Shown here one piece after another: positions 54,273 to 63,618 of a stretch of DNA of 63,706 bases. Position 1 is the first letter of the stretch; every line of letters starts with the position of its first letter. The position numbers and the translations under genes are program-made. The DNA is taken from positions 1-63,706 of the forward strand of contig NZ_JHYD01000041.1 in the NCBI RefSeq assembly GCF_000621505.1. Reading direction: 5' to 3'. The DNA is from Ruminiclostridium cellobioparum DSM 1351 = ATCC 15832. Its GTDB lineage: Bacteria > Bacillota > Clostridia > Acetivibrionales > DSM-1351. Under the pieces are notes generated by a model. That model saw nothing but the letters and a program-made list of their open reading frames with translations, had not been told where the DNA came from and ran no database searches.

Positions 54273-56468
54273 TTGGCTAGCCCAAACATATCACTTAAAA
54301 AGAGACTTCTGTTTATACTTGGAGTTTTCACTTTTTTTACAGCATTGCTGGTATTTAGGATCGGCTGGATACAAATAGCGAATGGTCAGGAATATCAGCA
54401 AAAAGCATATGAACAGCAAACAAATAACCGTACTATCAGCCCAAAGAGAGGTACGATTTATGATAGGAATATGAAACCGCTTGCCGTCAGCGGTTCTGTC
54501 GAAACCGTCACAATAAACCCGCAGATGGTCAGAGAACTCAATAAGGATGTTGATTTGGTTGCAAGCGGACTGGCCGAGATACTTGAGATGCAAAAGGACA
54601 CAATAATTAAAAAAATTAACAGGAAGACCCAATACGAACTTATAAAACAAAAAATAGATAAGGATGTGGGCTCACAGGTCAGAGAGTGGAAGAAAAAAAA
54701 CAATGTGGTCGGAATATTTGTAGATGAGGACACAAAGAGGTTTTATCCCAACAGCAATCTGGCAGCTCATGTTATCGGGTTTACCAATGTAGACAATGAT
54801 GGAATTGACGGTGTGGAGAAAATGATGGAGCAGTATTTGAAAGGGGTTCCGGGAAAAATACTGAGTGAAGTTGATGCCAGCGGTATGGAATTGACAATGG
54901 GTGAGGAAAAATATATTCAGCCCCAGGATGGAAACGATGTAATATTGACCATTGATGAAACAATACAGTACTTTGCGGAAAAAGCGCTTGAAAAGGCTAT
55001 TTCAGACAATAATGTAATCAATGGGGGAACGGCCATAGTCATGGACCCAAGAAACGGTGAACTGCTTGCATTGACTTCAAAACCGGACTTTGACCTCAAC
55101 AGTCCGAGAGCTGCTCCCAAAGGTAAGGATAAAGCCGCCTGGACAGGAACCAGTACAGAGGATGTCCAATACCTCCAGAAAACAGTGTGGAGAAACAAAG
55201 CAGTTGTTGACACATATGAACCGGGATCAACTTTTAAGCCTGTTACTGCCGCCGCAGGACTTGAAGAAGGGGCAATCACACCTGAGACCCAGGTTACCGA
55301 TGCCACCGTCAAGATAGCAGGACACAGCATAAATTGCTGGAAGCCCAATGCACATCTTCATGAAACCTTCAGAGAAGGTGTGTATAACTCCTGTAACCCG
55401 GTTTTTGTAAGACTGGCGCAGCAGCTGGGCATAGATAAGTTTTACAGCTATGTAAAAGCATTCGGCTTTTACCAGAAGACTGGCATAGATCTCCCCGGTG
55501 AGGCAGGAAGTATCATTCACACAAAACCCACTGAAATTGACATGGCAACGGCCTCCTTCGGCCAGCGCTTCCAGATAACTCCCATACAGCTCATACAAGC
55601 TTACGGAGCAATTGCCAACGGAGGAGATCTGATCACTCCCCATGTGGTAAAGGAAGTAGTTGACGAATCGGGGAATGTCATAAAGAAAGTCGAGCCAAAA
55701 GTCGTCAGGAGCGTTATTTCAAGACAGACTTCAGATACCCTGAAGGATATTCTCAAGGGCGTTGTAGATGTGGGAACAGGTAAAAACGCACGGGTACCGG
55801 GTTATAAAATCGGAGGAAAAACCGGTACTTCAGAAACAAGAGAAAGTGAACAGCTGATGGTACAGGGTAAAAACAAAAGATATATTGTATCGTTCTCAGC
55901 CATAGCACCCACTGACAATCCGGTAATATGCGTTCTGGTAGTGCTGGATTACCCGGATATATACAATCCCGGAGGAGGTGTGCTGGTTGCTCCTGTGGTA
56001 GGTAAACTCATTGATGAGATCCTGACCTATAAAGGTATTGAAAAAGAGTATACCGATGACGACAAGAAGCTCCTCAAACAGGAAGTCCAGGTTCCCGATG
56101 TCAAAGGCAAAACTGTGAAAGAAGCCATCAATCTGTTGAAACAAAACAAACTGGAGTATAAAATAGAAGGAAGCAACAGGGATTTGAGTGCCATAGTACA
56201 GGAGCAGACTCCTAAATCCACAGCCCTGCTGCATGAGAACTCAATTGTAATCCTGTATACTTACAAGCCTACCAATGAGGCTGAGGCAATGGTGCCCGAC
56301 GTAAAAAACAAAACTATAAATGAAGCGACACAGGCCTTTAAGAAAGCCGGTATAAATATAGACATAAACGGAACAGGCACGGCTGTGAGCCAGCAGGTTG
56401 AAGCAGGCAAAACAGTTAAAAAAGGTGCGGTTGTGGAAGTAACCTTTAGGAACATTTTTGAGGATTAA
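54273..56468 (+). CDS. Class B penicillin-binding protein with two PASTA domains (FtsI/SpoVD type)
   Basis: A 731-residue transpeptidase for septal or spore wall. N-terminal helix (LLFILGVFTFFTALLVF), dimerisation domain (RGTIYDRNMKPLAVSG), then the transpeptidase with EPGSTFKP (SxxK Ser), YNSCNPVF (SxN) and GGKTGTSE (KTG). Two PASTA repeats follow (VPDVKGKTVKEA and VPDVKNKTINEA). TTG 54273 lies 4 bases after GGGGGGAG. Two PASTA repeats fit vegetative PBP2B as well as SpoVD, so the symbol is left empty. Confidence 0.9.
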   Translation: MASPNISLKKRLLFILGVFTFFTALLVFRIGWIQIANGQEYQQKAYEQQTNNRTISPKRGTIYDRNMKPLAVSGSVETVTINPQMVRELNKDVDLVASGLAEILEMQKDTIIKKINRKTQYELIKQKIDKDVGSQVREWKKKNNVVGIFVDEDTKRFYPNSNLAAHVIGFTNVDNDGIDGVEKMMEQYLKGVPGKILSEVDASGMELTMGEEKYIQPQDGNDVILTIDETIQYFAEKALEKAISDNNVINGGTAIVMDPRNGELLALTSKPDFDLNSPRAAPKGKDKAAWTGTSTEDVQYLQKTVWRNKAVVDTYEPGSTFKPVTAAAGLEEGAITPETQVTDATVKIAGHSINCWKPNAHLHETFREGVYNSCNPVFVRLAQQLGIDKFYSYVKAFGFYQKTGIDLPGEAGSIIHTKPTEIDMATASFGQRFQITPIQLIQAYGAIANGGDLITPHVVKEVVDESGNVIKKVEPKVVRSVISRQTSDTLKDILKGVVDVGTGKNARVPGYKIGGKTGTSETRESEQLMVQGKNKRYIVSFSAIAPTDNPVICVLVVLDYPDIYNPGGGVLVAPVVGKLIDEILTYKGIEKEYTDDDKKLLKQEVQVPDVKGKTVKEAINLLKQNKLEYKIEGSNRDLSAIVQEQTPKSTALLHENSIVILYTYKPTNEAEAMVPDVKNKTINEATQAFKKAGINIDINGTGTAVSQQVEAGKTVKKGAVVEVTFRNIFED

Positions 56469-56563
56469 CGGGAAATTATCCTGCAATACTCACTTAAGGG
56501 TGTAAATATAATGCCTGACGGCAAAAATCTAAAAATAAACACAAATATGGAGGTGTAAATATA

Positions 56564-58024
56564 TTGTTACTTGGTGATTTGATTAAGGGATTGAATACAA
56601 GAAATATACAGGGCAAGCTTGATATGGAAATAGACGGTGTGGCATATGATTCAAGAAAAACCAGACAGGGGGTCCTGTTTGTCTGTATAGAAGGTACTGT
56701 CGTCGACGGTCATCAGTATATCAATGATGCCATAGAAAACGGCACAAGGGCCTTTTTGGTCCAAAAGCCGGTACAGGTGCCGGAGGGTATAACTGTTATA
56801 GAAATAGAAGATACCCGATACGGACTTGCACATGTATCTGATGCATTTTTCGGGCATCCGTCACAAAAGCTGAACCTGATAGGAATAACAGGAACCAAGG
56901 GGAAAACTACGACAACGTATATGGTCAAGTCTATTTTGGAGGCGGCCAGTCATAAAATAGGACTGATCGGCACCGTAGCAAATCTGATTGGAGAGGAAAT
57001 ACTTTACACCTCCAGAACAACACCCGAATCCTATGATCTTCAGAGCCTTTTCAGTGATATGGTGGAGAAAAAGGTTGATACAACCGTAATGGAGGTATCC
57101 TCTCAGGGGCTTGAACTCCACAGGGTCGCGGGATGTGATTTTGATGTGGGAGTGTTTACAAATTTTTCAAGAGACCACATAGGCCCCAGGGAACATGCAA
57201 CACTGGAAGAATATTTCAATGCCAAGTCAAAGCTCTTCAAGATGTGCAAACAGGCCATTATAAATATAGACAGTGAACATGGCAGGAAAATGGCCCAACT
57301 TGCGGAATGCAAGGTATATACCTATGGTTTCGGAGAAAATGCCGACATCAGGGCGGCGGAGATAGTCAAAAAGACTGCCTATACCTATTTCAAGCTCATA
57401 TCTCCATGGGGAACTACAGAAGTGGAAACAAATCTGCAGGGGGAATTCAATGTTTATAATGCCCTTGCGGCCATCGGCTGCTGCTGTCTTATACCCGGGG
57501 TGACCCTTGAACATGTAAAAACCGGTCTTACAAATGTGGTAGTACCCGGCAGGATGGAACCTGTGGCAACAGGCGGTAACTATTCCGTTCTGATTGATTA
57601 TGCCCATACTCCCGACAGTCTTGAAAAAGTGCTGTCGACAGTCAGGGAGTTCGCTCACGGAAGAGTCATAAGTCTCTTTGGCTGCGGAGGTGACCGCGAC
57701 AGGGGAAAGAGGCCCGAAATGGGGGCTGTTTCAGGAAATATTGCAGACTTCACTGTCATTACTTCCGATAATCCGAGAACCGAAGAGCCTGAGAGGATAA
57801 TAAACGACATAGAAGTTGGTGTACAGAAAACCAGCGGTAAATATATAAAAATTACAGACAGAAGGCAGGCAATAAAATTTGCACTTGAAAATGCCCGGGA
57901 TGGAGATATAATTATTTTGGCGGGTAAAGGTCACGAAACCTACCAGCAATTCAAAGACAAAACCATTCACTTTGATGAAAGGGAAGTAGTTGCCGAACTG
58001 CTGGAAGAACTGAAGAGAACCTAA
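56564..58024 (+). CDS. murE: UDP-MurNAc-tripeptide synthetase
   Basis: A 486-residue cytoplasmic ligase adding the third residue to UDP-MurNAc-L-Ala-D-Glu. ATP loop GITGTKGKTTTTYMV near 110. EVSSQGLELHRV follows and DYAHTPDSLEKVL is near 345. The DNPRTEEP motif near 405 is the signature of meso-diaminopimelate-adding enzymes, so the wall is probably DAP type. TTG start follows GGAGGTG by 8 bases. Confidence 0.95.
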   Translation: MLLGDLIKGLNTRNIQGKLDMEIDGVAYDSRKTRQGVLFVCIEGTVVDGHQYINDAIENGTRAFLVQKPVQVPEGITVIEIEDTRYGLAHVSDAFFGHPSQKLNLIGITGTKGKTTTTYMVKSILEAASHKIGLIGTVANLIGEEILYTSRTTPESYDLQSLFSDMVEKKVDTTVMEVSSQGLELHRVAGCDFDVGVFTNFSRDHIGPREHATLEEYFNAKSKLFKMCKQAIINIDSEHGRKMAQLAECKVYTYGFGENADIRAAEIVKKTAYTYFKLISPWGTTEVETNLQGEFNVYNALAAIGCCCLIPGVTLEHVKTGLTNVVVPGRMEPVATGGNYSVLIDYAHTPDSLEKVLSTVREFAHGRVISLFGCGGDRDRGKRPEMGAVSGNIADFTVITSDNPRTEEPERIINDIEVGVQKTSGKYIKITDRRQAIKFALENARDGDIIILAGKGHETYQQFKDKTIHFDEREVVAELLEELKRT

Positions 58025-58103
58025 GCCTGATATAAATATCAATATTGTATGGTGTTGCGTAGTATAAACAGCAGGTCCTGACAGGACCTGGAAGGAGAAG
58101 TAA

Positions 58104-59495
58104 ATGGTATCTTTTGACTGTGCAGAGCTTATTGAGGCAGTTGACGGAAGACTGCTCTGGGGTAGTTTCGAAAGAATTTTTTCCGGTATCACCACCGATT
58201 CAAGAAAAGTTGCAAAGGATAATTTATTTATACCGTTGGTTGGAGAAAAATTTGACGGGCATGATTATATAGAGCAGTGCTTCGACAGCGGTGCAGCAGT
58301 ATGCCTCACTCAAAAACCAATACCCGGGAGAGCGGGCTGCAGCGCAATAATAGTAAAAGATACTGCTAAAGCACTAAAAGATATTGCTGCCTGGCATAGA
58401 AACAAATATGATATTCCTGTTGTAGGAATAACCGGAAGTGTCGGAAAAACAAGCACCAAGGACATGATCGCATGTGTTCTGTCAAAAAAATTTGAGGTTC
58501 TGAAAACACAGGGGAATTTTAATAATGAAATTGGTCTTCCCTTGACTCTGCTGAATCTTGATGAGAAACATGAAGCGGCGGTTATTGAAATGGGGATGAG
58601 CGGTTTTGGAGAGATAAGCAGGCTGACTGCTGTCACACAGCCTGATATTGCCGTTATAACCAACATTGGTGTTTCCCATATAGAAAAACTGGGTTCACAG
58701 CAGGGTATACTGAAGGCCAAGCTGGAAATACTGGAGGGACTTAAGCCGGATGGGCTTGTAGTACTTAACGGTGATGATTCCCTTTTGAAGGAACAAAGGG
58801 GAAAGCTGGGTTTCAGGACAGTATTTTATGGTATGGATACAGCTCTTGATTACAGCGCTGAAAATTATGAGTCACTGGGTGAGGAGGGTACAAGCTTCAA
58901 TATTACCTGGAATAAAAATACCTACAGGGTGAAAGTGCCGGTTCCGGGAGTACATAACGTATATAATGCCCTGGCAGCAATAGCTGTAGGTGTTGAAATG
59001 AATATCCCGGTGGAAACCATTATAGACGGCATAGCAGAGTACAGTCCCGGAAACATGAGGCAGAATATAATATCCTGCAAGGGTATAAAAATTATCAATG
59101 ATGCATATAATGCCAGTCCCCAATCCATGCAGGCAGCTATAAACGTGCTGGAAGAGCTGTCGGCAAAGTCAAGAGGGATAGCCGTTTTAGGAGATATGCT
59201 CGAGATGGGGGAAATAGCGGAAGAATTGCATTACTCAGTGGGTAAATTCATAAGAAACAAAAAAATAAAGTATCTGATAACAGTGGGAAAAAACTCCGGG
59301 AATATCTCCCGGGCTGTTGCAGATTCAAATAATACTGCTATACAAACATGTCATTTTAATAATAATTCTGACGCTCTGGAATATATTTTAAGCATCGTCA
59401 GACAGGGGGATTACATCCTGATAAAAGGTTCAAGAGGAATGAAAATGGAACAGATTGCCGAAGGCTTAATGCAAATGCAGGCAGTTCCGGAATAA
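58104..59495 (+). CDS. murF: UDP-MurNAc-tripeptide-D-alanyl-D-alanine ligase
   Basis: A 463-residue Mur ligase adding D-Ala-D-Ala. ATP loop VGITGSVGKTSTKDMI near 110, GNFNNEIGLPLTLL, IEMGMSGFGEIS and INDAYNASPQSMQAA are all typical of MurF. ATG follows GAAGGAGAAG. In the standard order after murE. Confidence 0.95.
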   Translation: MVSFDCAELIEAVDGRLLWGSFERIFSGITTDSRKVAKDNLFIPLVGEKFDGHDYIEQCFDSGAAVCLTQKPIPGRAGCSAIIVKDTAKALKDIAAWHRNKYDIPVVGITGSVGKTSTKDMIACVLSKKFEVLKTQGNFNNEIGLPLTLLNLDEKHEAAVIEMGMSGFGEISRLTAVTQPDIAVITNIGVSHIEKLGSQQGILKAKLEILEGLKPDGLVVLNGDDSLLKEQRGKLGFRTVFYGMDTALDYSAENYESLGEEGTSFNITWNKNTYRVKVPVPGVHNVYNALAAIAVGVEMNIPVETIIDGIAEYSPGNMRQNIISCKGIKIINDAYNASPQSMQAAINVLEELSAKSRGIAVLGDMLEMGEIAEELHYSVGKFIRNKKIKYLITVGKNSGNISRAVADSNNTAIQTCHFNNNSDALEYILSIVRQGDYILIKGSRGMKMEQIAEGLMQMQAVPE

Positions 59496-59514
59496 TAAAC
59501 AGGGGGAAGTTCTA

Positions 59515-60498
59515 TTGCTTACTTTTTCGTTAACATCCGAACATATTATAGCCTTTGCGGCTACCTTTGTTCTGTCTATAATTGCAGGTCCCATACTGAT
59601 TCCCTTCCTTAGAAGGCTGAAGTTCGGACAGACGGTAAGGGATGATGGACCGCAATCGCATTTGAAAAAAAACGGGACGCCACAAATTGGTGGTTTGATA
59701 TTCTTAATACCCATAACCGCCGTTGCGCTTTATTATTCGCAGGAGTATCCTGAAATAATCCCAATATTGCTTGCTACCCTAGGTTTTGGGGCGGTGGGCT
59801 TTATAGATGACTTCATCAAAGTGGTTAAAAAGCGTAAGGATGGGCTTTATGCCGGACAGAAAACCTTTCTGCAGCTGTTGGTATGTGTTTCTTTTGCCTT
59901 TTATGTTATAAGGTATACCGAGGCAGGTAGTTCAATAGTTATTCCCTTTACGGATTATGTGGTTCAACCCTGGCTGTACTTCTTATTTATAGTAGTATTT
60001 ATGTATTTCTTTGCCAATGGAGTCAATATAACGGATGGGCTTGACGGCCTTTGCGCCGGAGTTACACTTGTAGTTGCCATATTCTTTACAATCGTATCCC
60101 TGACCAACAGTGAATGGGGTTATATAAAGATATTTTCAGCAGCAATTGCCGGCGGGTGCCTGGGTTTTCTTGCCTTTAACATACATCCTGCAAAGGTTTT
60201 TATGGGTGACACCGGGAGCCTGGCACTTGGAGGGGCTTTAACCGCTATTGTCATTATGATGAGAATGCCTCTTATTTTCTTTATCATCGGAGGAATATAT
60301 CTTATTGAAAATATCTCGGTAATACTTCAGGTCGGCTCCTTTAAGCTCACCGGAAAAAGGATATTCAAGATGGCTCCCATTCATCATCATTTTGAGTTGA
60401 TGGGATGGAAGGAAACAAAAGTTGTGACCGTATTTATTATAATAACGGTTTTACTTGCCGTTATATCACTCATGGTAGTGGGTGTAGGAACATACTGA
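59515..60498 (+). CDS. mraY: Phospho-MurNAc-pentapeptide transferase
   Basis: A 327-residue, ten-helix enzyme making lipid I from UDP-MurNAc-pentapeptide and undecaprenyl phosphate. Motifs: DGPQSHLKKNGTPQIGGL, FIDDFIKVV, NITDGLDGLCAG and MAPIHHHFELMGWKE. TTG 59515 follows AGGGGGAAG. Normally murD would come next; here it does not. Confidence 0.96.
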   Translation: MLTFSLTSEHIIAFAATFVLSIIAGPILIPFLRRLKFGQTVRDDGPQSHLKKNGTPQIGGLIFLIPITAVALYYSQEYPEIIPILLATLGFGAVGFIDDFIKVVKKRKDGLYAGQKTFLQLLVCVSFAFYVIRYTEAGSSIVIPFTDYVVQPWLYFLFIVVFMYFFANGVNITDGLDGLCAGVTLVVAIFFTIVSLTNSEWGYIKIFSAAIAGGCLGFLAFNIHPAKVFMGDTGSLALGGALTAIVIMMRMPLIFFIIGGIYLIENISVILQVGSFKLTGKRIFKMAPIHHHFELMGWKETKVVTVFIIITVLLAVISLMVVGVGTY

Positions 60499-60600
60499 AG
60501 CCGCTGACCGGAATTAATTGACGTAAAATTTCATATAATCAGAATATGATGGATTCCGGTGATGCAGGGCTATGAAACATGGATGAGGCTGGAGGATTTA

Positions 60601-61719
60601 ATGAAAAACAAAAACAAAAAGCCTTTTGACTTTTGGATATTTGCAGCAGTAATATTATTACTTTCATTAGGTACCATAATGGTATTCAGTTCAAGCTATT
60701 ATTTTTCTGTCAAGGAAGTGGGAAATTCTTTTAGTATAATTAAGCCGCAGTTATTATATATGTTAATAAGCATTATAGTTCTTGCGGTCACAATGAATTT
60801 CGACTACCATAAATGGGGAAAGATATCGCCAATACTCCTAATGGGTAGTATTGGATTGCTTATTTTGGTGCTTATTCCTGGAGTAGGACAGGTGAGAAAC
60901 GGTGCACAACGATGGCTTGGGGTAGGAACAAAGACTTTTCAACCTTCTGAGTTAGCGAAATTATCATTAATTATGTTTATGTCGTTTAGTCTTTCTAAAC
61001 GTAGAGATGTACTAAAATCTTTCACTAAAGGATTGTTACCATATCTTATATTGATTGTTTTTATCTGTGGATTAGTTGTGATCGAACCACACTTGAGTGG
61101 AACTATTATTATTGCAATGACGGGTTTTATAATTTTATTTTGTGCGGGAGCAAAAATATCCCATTTTGTTGCACTTGCGATTCCAGTTGTCCTAGCAGTT
61201 GTGGGGGCCGTTTTAGTTGCACCGTATAGATTTGACAGGGTTAAAGCCTGGCTGGATCCTTTTAATATTGAGTATAAAATGAATGAAAGCTGGCAGATTG
61301 TAAATTCGCTTTTAGCAATTGGGTCAGGCGGTATATTTGGAAGAGGATTGGGAAAAAGCATGCAGAAGTACCTTTATATCCCTGAACCCTATAATGACTA
61401 TATATTTTCGGTCTTAGCAGAGGAATTAGGATTTTTAGGCTCGGCAGTTGTATTAATTTTATTCCTGGTATTCATCTGGAGAGGAATTAAGGTGGCAATG
61501 AATGCGCCCGATGTATTCGGAAGTTTAATGGCTATCGGTATAACTTCTTTGATAGGAGTGCAGGCATTATTTAACGTAGCAGTTGTCACAAACTCTATAC
61601 CCTCTACAGGTATATCGCTTCCTTTTTTTAGCGCAGGAGGTACATCTCTGATCTTTCTGATGTTTGGTGTTGGTATTTTGCTTAATATATCCAGGTATTC
61701 GAATTATGAGCGTTTCTGA
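60601..61719 (+). CDS. SEDS protein FtsW/SpoVE
   Basis: A 372-residue membrane glycosyltransferase paired with the class B PBP. Signatures: NGAQRWLGVGTKTFQPSELA near 115 and AEELGFLGSAV near 275, ending with GISLPFFSAGGTSLIF. ATG 60601 follows GGAGG. The longer start at 60559 lacks a site. The codons (more TTA, CGT, ATT) look more A/T-rich than in mraY or murG. FtsW and SpoVE cannot be told apart here. Confidence 0.9.
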   Translation: MKNKNKKPFDFWIFAAVILLLSLGTIMVFSSSYYFSVKEVGNSFSIIKPQLLYMLISIIVLAVTMNFDYHKWGKISPILLMGSIGLLILVLIPGVGQVRNGAQRWLGVGTKTFQPSELAKLSLIMFMSFSLSKRRDVLKSFTKGLLPYLILIVFICGLVVIEPHLSGTIIIAMTGFIILFCAGAKISHFVALAIPVVLAVVGAVLVAPYRFDRVKAWLDPFNIEYKMNESWQIVNSLLAIGSGGIFGRGLGKSMQKYLYIPEPYNDYIFSVLAEELGFLGSAVVLILFLVFIWRGIKVAMNAPDVFGSLMAIGITSLIGVQALFNVAVVTNSIPSTGISLPFFSAGGTSLIFLMFGVGILLNISRYSNYERF

Positions 61720-61750
61720 GTTAACAGGATATATGTATATTGAGGGTACA

Positions 61751-61839
61751 GTGCCCAATATGGGCACACTTAAAATAAATTTAACCCCATAACAGAGTAT
61801 TGAAATACTTTTCTGGGTGCCATAAGCGCTGGAGCGCTT
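61751..61839 (+). other. Three small hairpins between ftsW and murG
   Basis: GTGCCC/GGGCAC (61751-61767), AGTATT/AATACT followed by TTTTCT (61796-61815), and AAGCGCT/AGCGCTT (61824-61839). The middle one could terminate weakly. The rest of the 200-base gap has no gene. This is where intergenic room is unusual for the operon. Confidence 0.45.
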
Positions 61840-61919
61840 CGGGCCAATTCATTGAGATCAGTCTAATTGACCGGGTCAAGTAAGGTGACCATGTACATTA
61901 TGGGGACATGGAGGTTAAA

Positions 61920-63017
61920 GTGAAGGTATTAATAGCGGGCGGTGGGACAGGAGGACATATAAATCCCGGACTAGCAATTGCAAAGTATATTCTTAAAAAG
62001 AATCCCACTGCGGAAATTACTTTTGTCGGGACAAAAAAGGGACTTGAAACCAAACTTGTGCCAAGGGAGGGCTTTACTCTTGAAACCATAACGGTGAGAG
62101 GTTTCAGGAGAAAACTTTCATTTGATACGGTACTGGCTGTAAAAGAACTTGCCCAGAGCTTTTTCCAGGCTTCGAGCCTTATAAAAAAAATAAAACCTGA
62201 TGTTGTAATAGGTACCGGAGGTTATGTGTGCGGACCTGTTCTTTATGTAGCCGCTAAAAAGGGGATACCGACACTGATACATGAATCAAATGCATTCCCG
62301 GGAGTTACAAACAGACTGTTGGAGAAGCATGTAAACTATGTAGCGGTCAGTTTTAAGGATGCTGAAAAATTCTTTAAAAATAAAAGCAAGCTTGTCCATA
62401 CAGGAAATCCTGTAAGACAGGAGCTTTTGAACTCCAGCCGGCAGGCGGTATTAAAACAGCTGGACATAGTTGAGGGCAAGCCTTTGATCGTAGCCATGGG
62501 TGGCAGCAGAGGCGCCAGGAAGATAAATGAAACCATTGCCGAGATGCTCAATACCCATTTCAAAGGTGAGTTTAATCTTATTTTTGCAACAGGTGAAGCT
62601 CAGTTTAATGATATTAATCTTTCCATATGCCTTGACGAAAAGTACAAGAAGATGGTAAAGGTGGTACCGTATATATATGACGTTGCCAGGGTATACACTG
62701 CCAGCGACCTGATGATATGCCGCGCCGGAGCCATAACAATCAGTGAGCTGCAGACCATGGGAATCCCTTCAATACTTGTACCGTCACCCTATGTGACTGC
62801 CAACCATCAGGAGCATAACGCCCGCTCGCTGGAGAGAGACGGCGGCGCTGTTGTGATCCTTGAAAGCGAACTGAACGCAGACCTTTTATACAATAAGATC
62901 TGCAGCCTCATATCAAACAGGGACATATTGAGCAAAATGGCGGCTGATGCCACGAAAAACCGGATCACAGACTCAGTCGAGCAGATATATGCCCTGGTGG
63001 AAAAAATAATCAAATAA
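61920..63017 (+). CDS. murG: UDP-GlcNAc:lipid I N-acetylglucosamine transferase
   Basis: A 365-residue membrane-associated GT28 enzyme making lipid II. N-terminal KVLIAGGGTGGHINPGLAIA, GTGGYVCGP near 95, MGGSRGARKINE near 190 and CRAGAITISELQTMGIPSIL near 265. GTG 61920 is the start: GGAGG lies 5 bases upstream, inside what would be codons 2-3 from ATG 61908. Confidence 0.95.
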   Translation: MKVLIAGGGTGGHINPGLAIAKYILKKNPTAEITFVGTKKGLETKLVPREGFTLETITVRGFRRKLSFDTVLAVKELAQSFFQASSLIKKIKPDVVIGTGGYVCGPVLYVAAKKGIPTLIHESNAFPGVTNRLLEKHVNYVAVSFKDAEKFFKNKSKLVHTGNPVRQELLNSSRQAVLKQLDIVEGKPLIVAMGGSRGARKINETIAEMLNTHFKGEFNLIFATGEAQFNDINLSICLDEKYKKMVKVVPYIYDVARVYTASDLMICRAGAITISELQTMGIPSILVPSPYVTANHQEHNARSLERDGGAVVILESELNADLLYNKICSLISNRDILSKMAADATKNRITDSVEQIYALVEKIIK

Positions 63018-63102
63018 TTACAATGTGGAAACACGGTTAAAAAGCTGTGTCAGGTAAACAAATGCAGTACATGTATCACTATGGAAAATATCGCGCGAGG
63101 TG

Positions 63103-63182
63103 CAACTTCAATAAATGGGAGGCTCTATTAAAAGTACAGATTTCAAGCCTGTACTTTGTGAGCAATCCATTTATTGAAATTG
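63103..63182. repeat. Structured inverted-repeat element, short copy
   Basis: An 80-base relative of the 45759 element: CAACTTCAATAAATGG pairs with CCATTTATTGAAATTG (15 of 16), and AAAGTACAG pairs with CTGTACTTT as the tip. The branched middle is absent. TGTGAGCAATCCATTTATT and ACGGGAGC are shared with the long copy. Adjacent ATATCGC/GCGATAT arms extend the stem. 63183-63370 otherwise holds no gene I can support. Confidence 0.65.
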
Positions 63183-63373
63183 GAACGGGAGCGATATTGC
63201 GATATATTTGCATGTATCTCAATTATATATTGTATAGCCTTACAACAGCTTTTTATAACGCAGATCTTCATAAGTTGTCCGGAAGTACCATAAGTAAACT
63301 ATTAGCTGAAATCAGTATACATTCATCAGCAAAGCTCCAAATATTTACATAAGCAAAAAGCTAAAAATTTCGT

Positions 63374-63563
63374 TGAGTGAAAAAGTAAATTCCATTGCAT
63401 TTTTAAATTCTGCTGTGAAGAGTAAATTCCATTAAATCAAGTGTTTGAGTTATATTTTTTGTTGCTCAAATATAGTATAATAAACATACAGAAAATGCTC
63501 GGAAGAAAAAATTGCATGGCAAACAATCGACTGGAGGATTTTGTGAAAAACTAAATTCCACTC
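63374..63563 (-). mobile_element. Probable end of an IS21-like insertion sequence
   Basis: Three direct copies of GTGAA-N-GTAAATTCCA(T/C)T occur: 63377-63396, 63415-63433 and 63543-63563. Read from the - strand they are TGGAATTTA-type repeats. Multiple direct repeats of this sort near the tips are typical of IS21-family elements. The outer end may be near TGAG at 63374. The family call is by resemblance only. Confidence 0.5.
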
Positions 63564-63618
63564 GAAAGGGAGTTGATATTGAGGTTTCTATCCGCAGTTT
63601 TAACTCTTTTTTATGCTT

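Noticed and set aside
63047-63352. 101-residue + strand frame after murG
   Set aside because: It runs through the short structured repeat and has no ribosome site, so it looks fortuitous.
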